Numbered from the stretch's first letter, positions 25,626 to 38,710 are shown. The stretch is DNA of 64,000 nt from Dryas octopetala (GCA_963921425.1 OY992832.1:20992835-21056834); one strand, 5' to 3'. Program-made: numbers and translations. The notes: generated by a model from the sequence alone, not told the origin.

Positions 25626-26774
25626 TTGCTCATATGTTTGTGAACTTTTGGGGAGGCTAATGATGAGAGACTGGAGCAACATGAAGAATTCCTGAAGATT
25701 TTTTTTTTTTTGAAAAACAAAAGGAATTCCAAAATAGGTTATAGCATTAATTCTTATACTGTATATGGCCCATCACATTTATTTTCATTAATTTATATAC
25801 TAGCTAGTATTGGCCAGTATTTACTACTATAGTCTATAGCATTTACACCTTGCTTATGAACAATTGAAATGGGAGACAGTACATGACGATTAAGTTGATG
25901 AAATCAAATAATTGGATTTTCCTTTATTTTCATTGTATATTTTTTCCTGCACATTTTATCTACATTCAGACAGTAGAACCATTTGGAATAATGTGTAAAT
26001 CATGGATTCTTTTGTATCTGGATTCTATACTGATATTTTTTGTTTTAATTTTGTGTATATATAAAAAACTACGTCATTTTAGACTTCAATATAGTTATTT
26101 TTTAAGATGAGCACCAAAAAGATCACTTGAGCATCCTATTTCATATCGTCCTACTTATTTTGACATTTTAATCTACTCACATTGCTGACGTGGGCAAAAA
26201 ATATTATAAATTCACCACTCAATCACACACAAATTCTGATCCTGATCCACTAAATTTTCATATTCTTGTTTGATGAATTTCCGGTACACTAGAACCAACT
26301 CGTAATCAAATCATATATGGTGGGAAAGGTATCTGTGACGTAGGGGCTGTCAATTTCTGTCCACTTCATACGTGCACCAAGTGGACTTTTGACAATAGAG
26401 TTATAACTTATTATTAACATGACACCATATGAAACTCAATTTTTGATGAATGCAATGTCATATATATTGTTGTTTACTAGGCTCATGGACTCATGGTAAT
26501 GGGTCTCCATCTTCCTTACGCCCCACTTGTAATCATGCATGTGAATCTTTCCTGTGAATAAAATTCTGTGTGGCTTCAACTTGACAAAAGTCCAAATTGG
26601 TTTCTATCAAGGCAAGAAACCTTTAGAGTTCTCTTCTTTTTGGGTGGCTTTTTAACTTATATTCCAGGGTCACTAAAATTGAAAATTCGTAAACCTTATC
26701 AGCTTTGTCTTTGGGTGTGAACTCCATCTCAAGAATGGGTACTTCTTTGTCTACAAGAAAAATATATCTATCAA

Positions 26775-26879
26775 TGTGATAGGTGATGTGGCATCACCAC
26801 TAGAGAGAAAAGAGAGTTTCAAACTTTAATGTATCAAAAATCATCTCTCTCTAGTGGTGATGTCACATTACCTATCACA
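26775..26879. mobile_element. 105-bp hairpin element
   Basis: Arms TGTGATAGGTGATGTGGCAT and, inverted, TGTGATAGGTAATGTGACAT continue through CACCACTAGAGAGA, leaving a loop of about 35 bases. It resembles a very small MITE; no target duplication was found. Confidence 0.75.
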
Positions 26880-29800
26880 GGATAGGTAAGTTTTTCTCCT
26901 TTATCTGCACATACAGTTCTACATTTGTTTTTCTCTATTTGCGGCCAAATGAGCATATATGGGTGCAAATGAGCTGATCCAAGCCAAATATCAAGGTGCT
27001 TGAACTTGATATAAATATTCTATCAAGCTCGAGTCAAAGCTTGATGAATTGTGCATGCTCAAGCTTTGGAAATTAAAATCTAAGTGTAATCTTAGCTTGG
27101 CTTGTTTGTGCAACAAGTCGAGATTCAAATGATGCAAGCTCAAACTTAGAAGTTAGGCTTGATTGGACTTAATGGCAAATAATGAAAAAAAGTATAGATA
27201 CATAAACAAATAACAAATTTTTTAAAGTTACGTGTTAAATGTTTTAATCGAGAAATTAAAGAGTGCTGAGTCTTACAAGTCAAATTTGAATGAGTAGAGA
27301 ACTTGAGTTGAAGGTGATGAAATTTGACCTACTCACAAGCTTTACGAGTTGAGCGAATTAACAAACTAAAAAATTTTGGTCGTGCACCACTAATTTCTTT
27401 TATGAGCCGAACTTGAACCCTCCAAATTTCACAATATGAACTCAATCAAACTGTAGTAGCAAGCTTTACATAGCTAGGGTCAATCCGCATGCTAATTTTC
27501 TTCATATATATATATATATATTAACAGTGTATTGTCTGCTACTAGACATGTCCAAGTTCTTAATTAATCTAGTAATGATAATGATGGTCAAAACAAGTGT
27601 ATAATATATACTTGAATGGAGGTATTTCTTTAATACCTTCCTGTGTCAAAAGCAGGCGTAGTGATTAATCCCCCAAATAATAATTCAACCTAAGAATCAT
27701 ATGTACATTTTCGTGTTTGGTATGTGAAAAAATAATTAATATATGTTGAGAATTTTTCTTTGCAAATGTAACATCAAGCAATGCAAGAGCTACAAAGTGG
27801 GTGTCGCTTTCAACTAGATGGACCACATGCCTTTGCCTTCTAGGATTCTCATCAGCATGACCCCACAAAGAGGATAAGCTTGACAGATATATAAAATAGA
27901 TGAACCCACTTGAGCATTCAACATCTGTTGTGACCAATTAGCTGCTATAATACCTGATTCCATGTTGATATCTATGTATAACCACACGTTTCAATGAACT
28001 ATTAAGATATTATTAATCTACACCTTCTACAACCGAACTGGTTTTGGACAGCTTCATCAAACCATATGCGTTAGTCAATGTTTAATAAATTAATGAAGGG
28101 CTTGGCCAAAAAAAAAAAAAAATTAATGAAGGGTTTTGATGTTATGGTGTTAAGGATACAATATCAAAGCAAATTTAGGGGTTTATGCCCAAATGACCTA
28201 GTTCAATGTATCGTATTGCCTTTTGACTCACTTTCGAAAATTATTGTTTTTTAATCCTTATGATTCACTTAAATCTTTGTACTTAGTGTCAATTGATTTT
28301 GAGTTGAATACTTTAACTTGTTTATGGTGTCAAAGTAGATAATGCACGTTTCAGCCCAAGGGCTATACGTGTGAGGAAGTGTGTTGAGAATAATATCTCT
28401 AATAAGAGATATAAAGTCTTGCTTTATAATTTATGTACTCTTAGACTTTTTTGTATATTATCAATTGGTTTTGAGTTGAATAATTTTTTCATAATCAAGC
28501 TTAGATTCAAGAAAAAATCTCCTACTAGTCTAGCAGACATTGATTGTGGATATTTATATGGATATTTTGCATTTACAAACTTTAAAAGGAAAAATTATTA
28601 TATGTGACCGTACCACCACGTAACATGATAACATAATATTACCAATTCACTTAGATTATAACACATGTACAATTTTAAAGATATTTTTTAGAGTTTAAAG
28701 TTTTAGAAATTAATAATTACACACGTGTTTGAGTCAAAAAGTAATACGTAGCATTAAAATAGGTCATTTGGGAATAAATTGAATTCTGCATAGCTCATAG
28801 CATAGTAGCAAAGAAAGCAATAATGTTGGCTTCCATATGCAGCTTACCAAAAGGTAAATGATGTCATAGCAATGAAAAGAAAATAAAGAGGGTAAACAAT
28901 GACAAAATTAAAGTTGATTCTCATACCCTATGATGCAAAATATTCACCCTCCATTATATATATTTGTTCTGTGTTAGGCCATTTCTGGAAAAGGATTGAA
29001 GCAATTCTGGTTTTCGGTGGTCCACAGAGCAATAATAGTAAACAGGGATCTTAAATTAATGTGGGTCTATTCTCTGTTTTCCTAACATGCAATTTCCTAT
29101 GTTGCTGCGTCTGCGCAGGGGAACAGCGGCACAGAGCTTTTTGCAGTTTTCAGATCAATAATGATAAACGTGTAATGTTTGACGCATATTTTTTTCGCGG
29201 ACAACCATATCATATACATCACATATTCACAAGCATCTCAGGGTCGGTTATGGGGAGAGTCGAGTAGGACAAAATTATACCGCCAATGTATGAGGCCCAA
29301 AAATTTTGTAAGGATTTTTGTGAGAACTTATCGAAAAGGAAAAAAATAATTTGAATGTATATGAAAAGTCGAGAATCTCATTTTTATAGTTTGCATAGAG
29401 CTTTTAAAATTTTTTGACCAACCCTAAATGACCTTAGATCTCGCCATATTACAAAAGAGTGGCAAGCTCGAAACCTTAGATCCACGTCTTGAGCCAAGCG
29501 GATCTTCAAACATCTATTCGACTGGCGACATATGCTCTTGCCAAATCTAGCCTAAATATTGTTATTTTCAGGCTTATGTAGAATCAATGGCTACACATAT
29601 TCGGTGGTCCGGTGAGAGGGAGGCAAAGAGAGGAATAGATCGAAGGAGAGAGAGAATGAGAGAAGAAGGGGGAGTCCGGGAGTGGAGCTGCCGACTACCG
29701 GTGGCCCAACAATGGTGTGAAGTTGGGGTGGAGGGGAGGGGGAGTTGTGGTCATCAGCTTCAACCTTATTATTGTTTTTTAAATTGATTTTTAGTTTTTT

Positions 29801-30440
29801 AATTAGATATAAAATTGAACATAAAAATTATTTGTAACAAGTGTATATATCTTTTTTCTTATAATAAATGGTCACATAACTAACATGTGAGCAAATGTGA
29901 AAATGTGGGTGTATGCAATCGTTAATGTGGGTGTATGCAATCGTTATGTCCAAGTTTTAAAAGCTTTTCACAAAAAAAAAAAAAATTGAGGTCAAGGTGT
30001 CTATAGTCCATAGGATAGGGCGTGGTATGGTGAAGCTTTGCATCTTTTATCTACCGGGCTTGCTTGGGCCTCTTTGTGATCTTCGCCTTGATGGCTAGTC
30101 AGGTTACTTGGCTTCTTCATCATTTTGGACATTGAAAACATGGATCCTAATATTCTTAGCAAATGAGCATTCACAAAACCAATGATCCAAACTTTCCTTG
30201 TGTTCCACAAAATGGACTAGTTTGATCAATATTCAGTATAACTCTAGCCTTGTTTGCCTATGAATGCAGCATAGGAGAAATCCAAAACTTTTTTCTCAGG
30301 CATCTAGTATAAGTAGCCAATAAAATTTTGCTCCCAAAATTGAAGACATAAGGTGAAATAGGGCACAGTTTTATCTAATTCTTTAATTCTACACAGATTT
30401 GCTCTTCTTAATTTGGTGGGATATACCCATATTTTTCTGA
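26880..30440. other. Intergenic stretch between glucanase and CML48 copy 1
   Basis: AT-rich. It holds (TA)n at 27505-27521, a possible LTR-like block near 28370-28520, and short frames (27665-27937, 28371-28607, 29061-29267, 29587-29787, 30001-30210) that resemble no family I know. No dephospho-CoA kinase was seen. Confidence 0.5.
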
Positions 30441-33400
30441 CAAGTGGTCGGCTCAACATATAATGAGATCATATTTTACAATTCAATTACATAAAGCTTG
30501 TCGAAAATAGGATTTGTTTCATCATGTTTATCTGTCAACATAAGGTGTGCAAACTCCTTATGCAAAAACACCTTATGTTACATATATTGGCAGATAAAAG
30601 ATGGTTACATTTTGCAAAACATACGTTGGCATACAGAGTATGCATAGCTTGTCTAAAATTTTAACCAAAATGTACCCAAAGAGAGGAAACAAAACAAAAC
30701 AAGTTCCTCACGAAATCAAAACAATTAAATTCAAAGTCCTTTGGAAAATATATGATTACAAAGTAAGACCAAATCAATTGTATGACACAAGAAATGGAAT
30801 GAGCATGGACATAAATGTGTCATAAGTGAATGTCGCTGAACCAGTATACCGCGGATCTTTCTCTTTGAATTTATCAGTCAAACCCTGAAATCAAAATGAT
30901 ATCAACTTTTACATGTTACCAAATACTAGCAAAAAAAATCAGAAGAAAGATAGCTATCTTTTGTTTCGAAGAGCACGTTGCAATGTCTGGTTAAAGAGTA
31001 GCATAAAAGTAACAATTTCTCACCTTCACAATCATCCCACATCTGCATACCCAAAAAAAAACACCACGTTAAAAGCATAACCACAACAGGAAATATACTA
31101 GGGGTAATTATCCCTTTAACAAATATTTAGCATGCTATGTTGTTAGATTGTTAAGCAAGACTACATATTTAGACATGATTCCACCTAATCAATAGTTATG
31201 GTTCACAGTCTAACAATATAATATGTTTGATTGTCCGACAAGAGAAATCTCACAATACTAGATAAAAAGACTTACTCCACAAAGCTGTCAAAATTGAGTT
31301 CAACCCTGCGCCCACTTCCATCATCATACTTGGAAGTCAGAAGTTGAAGAACAGAAGATGGTACTGCAAGGCCTAGACCGTAGAGTGCATCCCTCAATTC
31401 CATTAAATCGATTTTCCCACTCCTATCTTTGTCATATCTCTCGAATATGGTCTGCAAGATGCAGATTTAATTAACAATCCAGTGTGACAATTAGTGGCAA
31501 AGAGAACATGAATGGACATAATTAACATCTAAAAGCATTTTCTTTGAACAAGAAAGTAGGGAGTAGTGCAGGCTGTGCAGCATATGACTACTTAAAATGG
31601 CATTCCAGATTGGCATCAGTGTATACCAAAATTCAATTAGTTCAACAAACTGGATTGTTATCCACCATATGTTACATACATAGTGGTTGATTGGAATCAA
31701 TATGCCTAGCCAACTGTGATTACCCAATAGATAAGTTTCTTTGCCAGATTGCAAGAGAGCTTCACTACTACATGACCCTTTACAGTTTTTATTAGTTGTT
31801 CTAGAGTAAGTAAAATGAATTAAGGGGTTGAATCATCAAATGAGTGGGGATCCTTGCAATTGTACCAACTGCATGCTATTAATGCCAAAAATCAATGCAT
31901 TATTAAAAATGAATTGGTGCTGAAATGACCCCTTTTCTTTAATTAATTGGACTTCAAGAAATGAAATAAAACCAGTAGAAGAAAATAGTGAAAAGTAAGT
32001 CCCTCTCATTCTGATTCCCTTAACAATGAGAAATGGGTTTTACCAGGAAGAAAGGCCATGATCAATAGCCATTAACTATCCAAAAAAAGAAAAAAAAAAA
32101 AAAAGACACTATCTCAAAGAGAATACATGATTGAAGAAAGTGACTAAAGATACTTACTCGCCATTGACCAAGACAACTCCAGAGTGCAGCAAACTCCTTG
32201 GGCCCTGTATCAATCAGCAGATTTAGACGAAATCAATAAAGTGGGATAGTTACATTAATGCTTTGATATGAAAGGGAAACAACCCACAAGCAGCAGGCCT
32301 ATCCATTTTATGGGGTCAAACAATATAAGAATGCAGACTCAATGAAGAAGTCAAAACTATTGGTGTACACATAGTCACAAACACATGAACATTCACAACC
32401 AGACTCCAGGTTGGTTTTCAAGTGTACCTTTCTTTTATAAAAGAAAAAAGGAACTATTTACATTCAAAAATGGTATTAAAGTTCGGTAGGAATTCACATT
32501 TAAACACCCATAAATTCATAGTATAAGAAATAAAATGATACCCTTCTAATAAAGTAATAAGCATTAGAATTTGTCTATTTCTCTAATAAAATACCATAAA
32601 TTCTGAAGAACAAAGAAAAATAGAAAAAAAAAAAAAAACTGACCAACTCTGAGAGGATCTTTGGGATTTTGGAAGAGGAACATGAGCAAGCGAATAGTCC
32701 TAAGGCTAAACCTCTGGTACCCAGAAGAAAGAGCTTGCTGCAACTCATTCTCATCAATATATCTACTCCTATCCTTATCCACCATCTCAAAGCTCCTAAT
32801 CACATTTGGGTCTGTCCCCGGTGGAAAAACTGAGTGCCCATATGGAGAAGACGAGCCCTGCCCATGAGAGAAGTGTTGCTGCTGCTCCTGCTGCCCGTAG
32901 TAATTACTTGCAGGAGGATGAGATTGAGAAGTGGTAGTAGCAGCACTATATTGTTGTTGTTGTTGTTGTTGCTGCTGCTGTTGCTGCCCGTAGGACTCGG
33001 GCAGGGGAGGTGCAGAGGGTGCATACGAGTGTGACCCATATCTCCCATTCCCATAGGAAGCCATTAGAGCCTAAAAGGAATGCGTTTGTGTTGCAGAAAT
33101 TGGAAGGGTGCTGAAAACCTGAAACGAAAACACAAATTTGGTGATATTTGGGGTTTAAGAATTTGGGGGTGTTTTTGTGAGGAATATTGAACAATGCCTT
33201 GTTTTTAACAGCGTGATGGTTGTTTATACAATTATAGGTGACGCAAGTGATTTCGTTGCCCAATTTTAATTTGGTTTGGTTTCTATTTTCTAATAAGTTC
33301 AGGCCGCATCAAAGTTAAGGCTCTGCACGAAGGTGGAACCATCCATCCCATGTCTTCAACGCAAGTGCGTGGGGTATCCAATTGAATGCTGCTCTCATTC
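30440..33400. repeat. CML48 tandem duplication unit, copy 1
   Basis: Matches 45178-50140 (minus the CACTA insertion) through gene and flanks. Downstream both share ATCATATTTTACAATTCAAT type sequence and AAAATGTACCCA; upstream both share ACCATCCAT, CGCAAG[TC]GC and GGGGTATCC. Confidence 0.85.
30774..33064 (-). CDS. CML48: Penta-EF-hand calcium-binding protein, CML48-like, copy 1 (poly-Gln form)
   Basis: Five coding exons on the minus strand: 33064-32644, 32204-32158, 31451-31276, 31042-31024 (19 bases) and 30884-30774, joining in phase to 257 residues. The N-terminal 90 residues are Gly/Ser/Pro/Gln-rich with 12 consecutive Gln at 27-38, typical of PEF (ALG-2/CML48-50) proteins. The first EF loop is 96-107 (DKDRSRYIDENE), with Arg instead of the usual Gly at loop position 6; the second is 163-174 (DKDRSGKIDLME), canonical; later loops are degenerate. 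The C-terminus is FTYDTFMSMLIPFLVSYN. PEF proteins bind Ca2+ and dimerise; the plant role is poorly known. Its paralogue has the same exon structure at 47.6-49.9 kb. Intron 1 (440 bases) and intron 2 (706) hold nothing recognised. Confidence 0.93.
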
Positions 33401-33430
33401 GGTTGCTTCTTTTTATGATATTTTATTGAA

Positions 33431-35445
33431 GAGAGTTAGTATTTGACTTCTTTTTTTCTTTTTTCTTTTTCTTTTTGCACACCATAATCACTTAATTAGT
33501 GATTTTACACATTTGTCCCATTGTAAAAATACCCTAAAGCCTTCCCCCAACACACCTCATCTCTCTTCTCCCTCCCTCCCAACCTACCTTGTCGAGCTCC
33601 CATCTCTCCGGCTTCTCTCTCCCCTCTTCGGCTCCTCTCTCTTTCTAACTCGCCGACCTCCTCGCAACACCACCCTCCCAGCGCAACACCACCCTCCTCG
33701 CAGCACCACCCTCCTTGCAACACCACCTTCCCAGCTCGTCGAGCTCCCCGCAGCACCACCCTCCCCGCAGCAACACCCTCTCAGCTCGCCGACCTCCCCG
33801 CAAGCCACAACACCACCCTCCCAGCGCAGCACCAACCCTCATCTCTCTCTCTCTCTCTCGTCCCTGCAGCACCACCCTTTTATCTCTCTCTATTTTCTTC
33901 CTGCAACAAAATTTTTTTTTTTTTTTTAAAGTTACAGGTTCAGCAGACCAATGCCGAACCTGGCTGTTTCGTTCGGCAGACATCTACTGAATAGAAGAGG
34001 ATGTTTGGCGGGTACTTGTCGAACGAAACAGCCAGGGCACTGGTCCGGCGAACTTGCAAATTTTATTTTTAAAAAAGTTGGTGCTGCGGGAAGAAGAGAG
34101 AGAGAAAAGAGGTGGTGCTGCAAGGAGGAAAGAGAAAGAGGAAGGTCGGTGCTGCGGGAAGGTGGTCGGGTGAGGGAAGGAGAGTGGGAGGGAGGTGGTC
34201 GGGTGACGGAGGGGAAGGGAGGGAGAGGGGCTGGGATAGCAGAGGCTTGCGGGAGTGGCTGGGATAGCAGAGGCTTGCGGGAGTGGCTGGTTTCAGCATT
34301 TTTTTTTCTTTTGTTCTTTGTTTTTTTTTTTTAATGGTTAATTACAATTATATATCTCAACTATACACCACTTTTCAACTTGGTACCTCAAGTTCAAAAA
34401 GTTGCATTAAGGTACCCCAATTACGAAACCGTGTCAGTTAGGTACCTCCGTTAGTCTGGCCATCAAAAAGGCCGTTATCTGATGACGTGGCACACCACTA
34501 AAAAGCTTCATTTCAATTTAGTACCACAATTTTATCATGTTTTTCAAGTTCATATCTCAAGTTAAAAAACTTATAAATAAATAAATGTTTTCCAGTTTTT
34601 ATCTCAACTTCACTTCAGCTTTTGACCAATCAAATCTCTACCAAAATTATCAATCTTATACTGATTTTGAAGCTATGAATCTCCTCTTTACAACCATATA
34701 AAAATCATGCAAAAATAAGTTATGAAACCCAAGATAATTGGTCACAAAGTAGGCTACCCGAAACTGCCAAATTTTCCAAACAAATTGGCAATTTCGGGTA
34801 GCCTAATTTGTGATTACTTATCTAGCGTTTCATAGCTTCTTTTTGAATTATTTTTATATGGTTATAAAGAGGAGATTTATAGCTTCAAAATGAGTATAAA
34901 ATTGTTGATTTTGGTGAAGATTTGATGGGTCAAAAGTTGGGGTGAAGTTAAGAGAAAAACTGCAAAACATTTATTTATTTGCAAGTTTTTTTACTTGAGG
35001 TATGAACTTGAAAATTATGGTAAAGTTGAGGTACTAAATTGAAATTAAGCATTTTAGTGGTGTGCCACGTCATCAGATAACGGCTTTTTTGACTGCTAGA
35101 CTAATGGAGGTACCTAATTGACACGGTTTCGTAGTTGGTGTACCTTAATGCAATTTTTTGAACTTGAGGTACCAAGTTGAAAAGTGGTGTATAATTGAGG
35201 TATATAATTGTAATTTACCCTTTTTTTTAATTTAAAAATTCACATTTGGGGTGGGTTGTGTGTAGTTTGGATGTGTTGGTGAGATGTGTAGTGTTTGGAT
35301 TGGGTGGATGTGTAGTGAGAAATTTGGTGAGATTAATGCGGTTGGGGCATTTTGGTAATGGGAGGGGTGTGTAAAAGAGAAATTTTAAATTTTAGAAGAT
35401 GGTAGGAGGTGTGTAGGAGAAAAGGGTGTGCAAATAGCAGCTCTC
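33431..35445. mobile_element. Large foldback element A with 8-bp target duplication, interrupted by element B
   Basis: The ends are GAGAGTTAGTATTTG (left) and the complement of GAGAGCTGCTATTTGCACAC (right). TTATTGAA flanks both (33423-33430 and 35446-35453). Inside are CT-rich and matching GA-rich arms and a central palindrome at 33930-34066. Element B (34335-35220) was inserted later. Same family as 37537-38545. Confidence 0.85.
34335..35220. mobile_element. 886-bp foldback element B inside element A
   Basis: Ends are [TG]GGT[TA]AATTACAATTATAT and its complement. The pairing continues through CACCACTTTTCAACTTGGTA and GATGACGTGGCACACCACTA, nearly end to end. A run of T followed by AA (TTTTTTTTAA) flanks both sides, compatible with a 9-10 bp target duplication. 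Confidence 0.88.
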
Positions 35446-35465
35446 TTATTGAATGCTGCTCTTAT

Positions 35466-36060
35466 TCGATTACCATTTTTCACTTGAGTACCCCAATTTA
35501 AAAAAGTTGCATAGACGTAACTCAACTATCATTTTTTGACACTTAGGTACCTCCGTCAACTTTTCCGTCCGAGAAGCCGTTAAGTGTCGACGTGGCATGG
35601 CTTTAAAAAAATACCACGTGGATAAAAAAATAAAATAAACTTATAAAAATGAAATAATTATAAAAACAAAACAAAAAAAATTAAAAACCCAAATAATTAA
35701 ATAAAAAAAAACAAAGGAAAAAATAGAACCCAGCCACCCACCCCTTCTCTCTTCCTGGCCTTCTTCTTCTCTCTCTCTCTGCCTCACTCTCTCTCTCCCC
35801 GACCCAGCCACCCACCCCGCCGAGAACCCCACCCAGCCACCTATCCCCCATCTCTCCCCGCCCCCTTCTTCTCTTTATGTCTCACACTCTCTCTCTGAAA
35901 CCCCAACCCAACCCCAGCCCCGATCTCTTCTCTCTGCCTCACACACACTCTCTCTCTCTCCCCCAGAAACCCCAGCCTCGACCCCACATCACCACTGAAA
36001 CGCAACCCAAACCCAGCCCCTCCCCGCCCTGCCCCGAACTTCACCCTCCTTGTTCAGATC

Positions 36061-36101
<41 letters not shown>

Positions 36102-36237
36102 AAGAAAGAGAAACAGAGTGAGAGAGAGTGACAAAGAGAGAGATGTAGGTGGTGGCCGGAGAAGGGGAAGGAGGTGGGTGGGTTGGGTGACCGACGTGGG
36201 GAAGGCGGAGGGAAGAGGGCTCGGGGCTGGGGTTTCG

Positions 36238-36295
<58 letters not shown>

Positions 36296-36607
36296 GGGAA
36301 AGGGGCAGGGAGAGTGAGGCAAGAGTGTTTTTTTTTTAATTTAATTATTAGGTTTTTAATTTTTGTAATAATTATTTCATTTTTTAAAGTTTATTTTATT
36401 TTTTATTATTTTTTTGTCCACGCGGCATTTTTTAAAGCCATGTCACAGTGCCACGTCGACACTTAACAGCTTCCCGGACGGAAAAGTTAACGGGGGTACT
36501 TAAGTGTCAAAAAATGGTAATTGAGGTACGTCTATGCAACTTTTTTTAATTGGAGTACCCAAGTAAAAAGCGATGTAAACCTGAGGTACCTCTGTGTAAT
36601 TTGCTCT
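35466..36607. mobile_element. 1.14-kb foldback element C
   Basis: The left arm (CACTTGAGTACCCC, AAAAAGTTGCATAGACGTA, GACACTTAGGTACC, AAGTGTCGACGTGGCA) pairs with the right arm at 36415-36607. The left terminus is shorter than the right by about 35 bases. The centre is a CT-rich arm facing a (GA)n arm. Confidence 0.85.
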
Positions 36608-36618
36608 ATTTTATTTTA

Positions 36619-37286
36619 GGGCTAATTACAAAGTACCCCTCCCAGTTTGCTATCATTTTCAATTTCCCCCATAGGGTTTCAATTTTTTTAATCTAGTACA
36701 TATAGTTTTCAATTTAAGTCAATGTCACTTATTGCCAAACTTTCTTTAGATTGACCGTTTGGTCAACTGTTAAGCAGTGACATGGCATGCATGAAGTCCT
36801 TTTTTTCTTATGTGGAAACCCAATTAGCACTATGTGGACAATAACAACATATAATAATCTAGAAATAGAAATAAAAGGAGGGTTTGAGCGGGAGTGAATC
36901 TACAGAAGAATGGGAGAGCTAGAGAAAGAGAAAGAGAGAGAAAAGAATAAAGGTTTGAGAGGCGTGGATCAGGAGAAGAAGAATGTGAGAATTAGAGAGA
37001 GAGTAAAAAGAAGAAGAAGGGTTTGATGGGGGTGGATTTGCAGAAGAAGAGCGGGAGAAGAGAGATTAAATCCCTTGTGTTGAGTCCACATCAGCTGAGA
37101 GGCAGGCCCACAAAAAGTCACACTTATTAATGGTTGACTAACCTATCAAACTTAACGGAAGCCAGTGTTGCATTGGTCACATTAACTTAAATTGAAAATT
37201 ACATGTACTATATAGAACAAATTTAAACCTTATGGGGGAAATTGAAAATGAACGCAAATTTGGAAAGGGTACTTTGTAATTAGCCC
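36619..37286. mobile_element. 668-bp foldback element D
   Basis: Near-perfect ends GGGCTAATTACAAAGTACCC and complement; arms continue with TTTCAATTTCCCCCATA. TA flanks both ends, too short to be decisive. The centre is GA-rich. Confidence 0.86.
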
Positions 37287-37536
37287 TAAAGATGTGAAAA
37301 ATCAATAAACCAACATAAAACAAAAAATTTAAGCTTATGGAGGCATATCCGTCTGCATTTCAACAATAATAATATATGGTTGTTATTGATTGCTATTGTT
37401 AAACAGTAACAACTATTTCTACTGTAGGATAGTGGCAATGATTCTTAGTGGTAAAATAGACTCTTTTTTTTTTTATCATTTACTTTTATATCTTGAACTA
37501 AAATAAAATACTTCAATAGTTTTAAAAATATAATAA

Positions 37537-38545
37537 GAGTGATGCTATTTGCACACCTTTTTTTTTTCTTTTTGCACACACTTTTCTCCTACACACCTCC
37601 TATCTTCTCTTAAAATTTTAAATTTCTCTTTAACATACCCCTCCAATTACCCTAATACCCATATTTTATACATTTCACAAAATTTCTCACCACAACACAC
37701 CCCTTCACCCACCACACCCTCATCAACTCAGACAAAAAAAAAAAAAAAAAACACAGCCCCTCCCCTTCCCTCACCCTCACCCTCATCCTCACCCGACCAC
37801 CTCCCTCCCTCCCTCTTTCCCTCATCGACCACCTCCCTTTCTCTCTCCTCCCCGCAGCACTGACCACCTCCCTTTCTCTCTCCTCCCCGCAGCACCGACC
37901 ACATCCTTTTCTCTCTCTCTTCTTCGGCAGCACCACTCCCTCTCTCTCCTCCCCTCCGAACACCATTAAAAAAAAATTGCAATTCGGCAGGTTCGGCGGA
38001 TCAGTGTCGAACTGGGCTGTTTCATTCAACACTCATCCGCCGAACAATCCTGTTATATTCGGCGGATGAGTGCTGAACGAAACAGCCCGGTTTGGCACTG
38101 GTCCGCCGAACCTGCCGAATTGCATTTTTTTTTTAATGGTGGATAATGTTCGGTGGTTGTTTGCGGGCGGAGGTGTAGCATCATGTGGGAGGAAAGCGGG
38201 CTCATGGAGGTGCGCGCAGGTGGAGCTGGGTGCTGCGCGCAGGAGGTTGCGAAGACGAGGTGTGCGCAGGCGGTTGCGAAGACTAGGTGCGCGCAGGCCA
38301 GCGATGGCATGCGTGGCCAAGGTTGGCGGAGGAGTGACCCCATCAACGACGATGAAGAAGAAAAAAGAAGAAAAAAAAATGGAGATAAGGATGGGGATGA
38401 GAATGAGATGTGTACGGGGGGGGGGGGAGATGGGAATAGGGTGTGTGGGTGAGGGGAGGGCCAAAGTGGTCTTTTTTCTTGAGTGTTTTTTTTTCAGAAA
38501 GGGTGTGCAAAAAGAAAAAAAAAAGATATGCAAATAGCAGCACTC
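37537..38545. mobile_element. 1.01-kb foldback element E with 8-bp target duplication
   Basis: Ends are GAGTGATGCTATTTGCACAC and the complement of GAGTGCTGCTATTTGCATAT. TATAATAA is duplicated at 37529-37536 and 38546-38553. It is the same family as element A and has a central palindrome at about 37982-38124. Long frames in its CT/GA arms are low-complexity artefacts. Confidence 0.9.
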
Positions 38546-38710
38546 TATAATAATAATCCACCCCACCTTCACCGTCAACACCAGCGGCCCCTCCCTGGCG
38601 ACCTCTCTCTCTCTTCCTGTCTTTCTCGTCCCTTCTCTTTCTTTTTTCTTTCTCTTCCTCCCTCCCTCACCAGACCATCATGGGTGGCCAGCGACCTGTC
38701 TTCCTCAAAC

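Noticed and set aside
27665..27937. 90-residue minus-strand frame
   Set aside because: No recognisable motif, no splice partners, and similar length is expected by chance.
28325..28520. Possible LTR fragment (TGTTGAGAATAATATCTCT)
   Set aside because: Looks like a copia LTR start but no opposite end, duplication or coding region was found.
30001..30210. 69-residue minus-strand frame (KVWIIGFVNAHLLRILG)
   Set aside because: Slightly gene-like composition but no family recognised and stops on both sides; kept as unsupported.
33505..34334. Several frames over 100 residues in the CT/GA-rich arms
   Set aside because: Low-complexity arms of foldback element A; both strands open in several frames, no domain.
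38417..38428. G homopolymer (11 bases), and C homopolymer at 61130-61142
   Set aside because: Could suggest G-quadruplex DNA, but single runs do not form the four-tract motif; possibly length errors.
37549..38581. Frames up to 182 residues on both strands
   Set aside because: They lie in foldback element E, with homopolymers and inverted arms; no protein family recognised.
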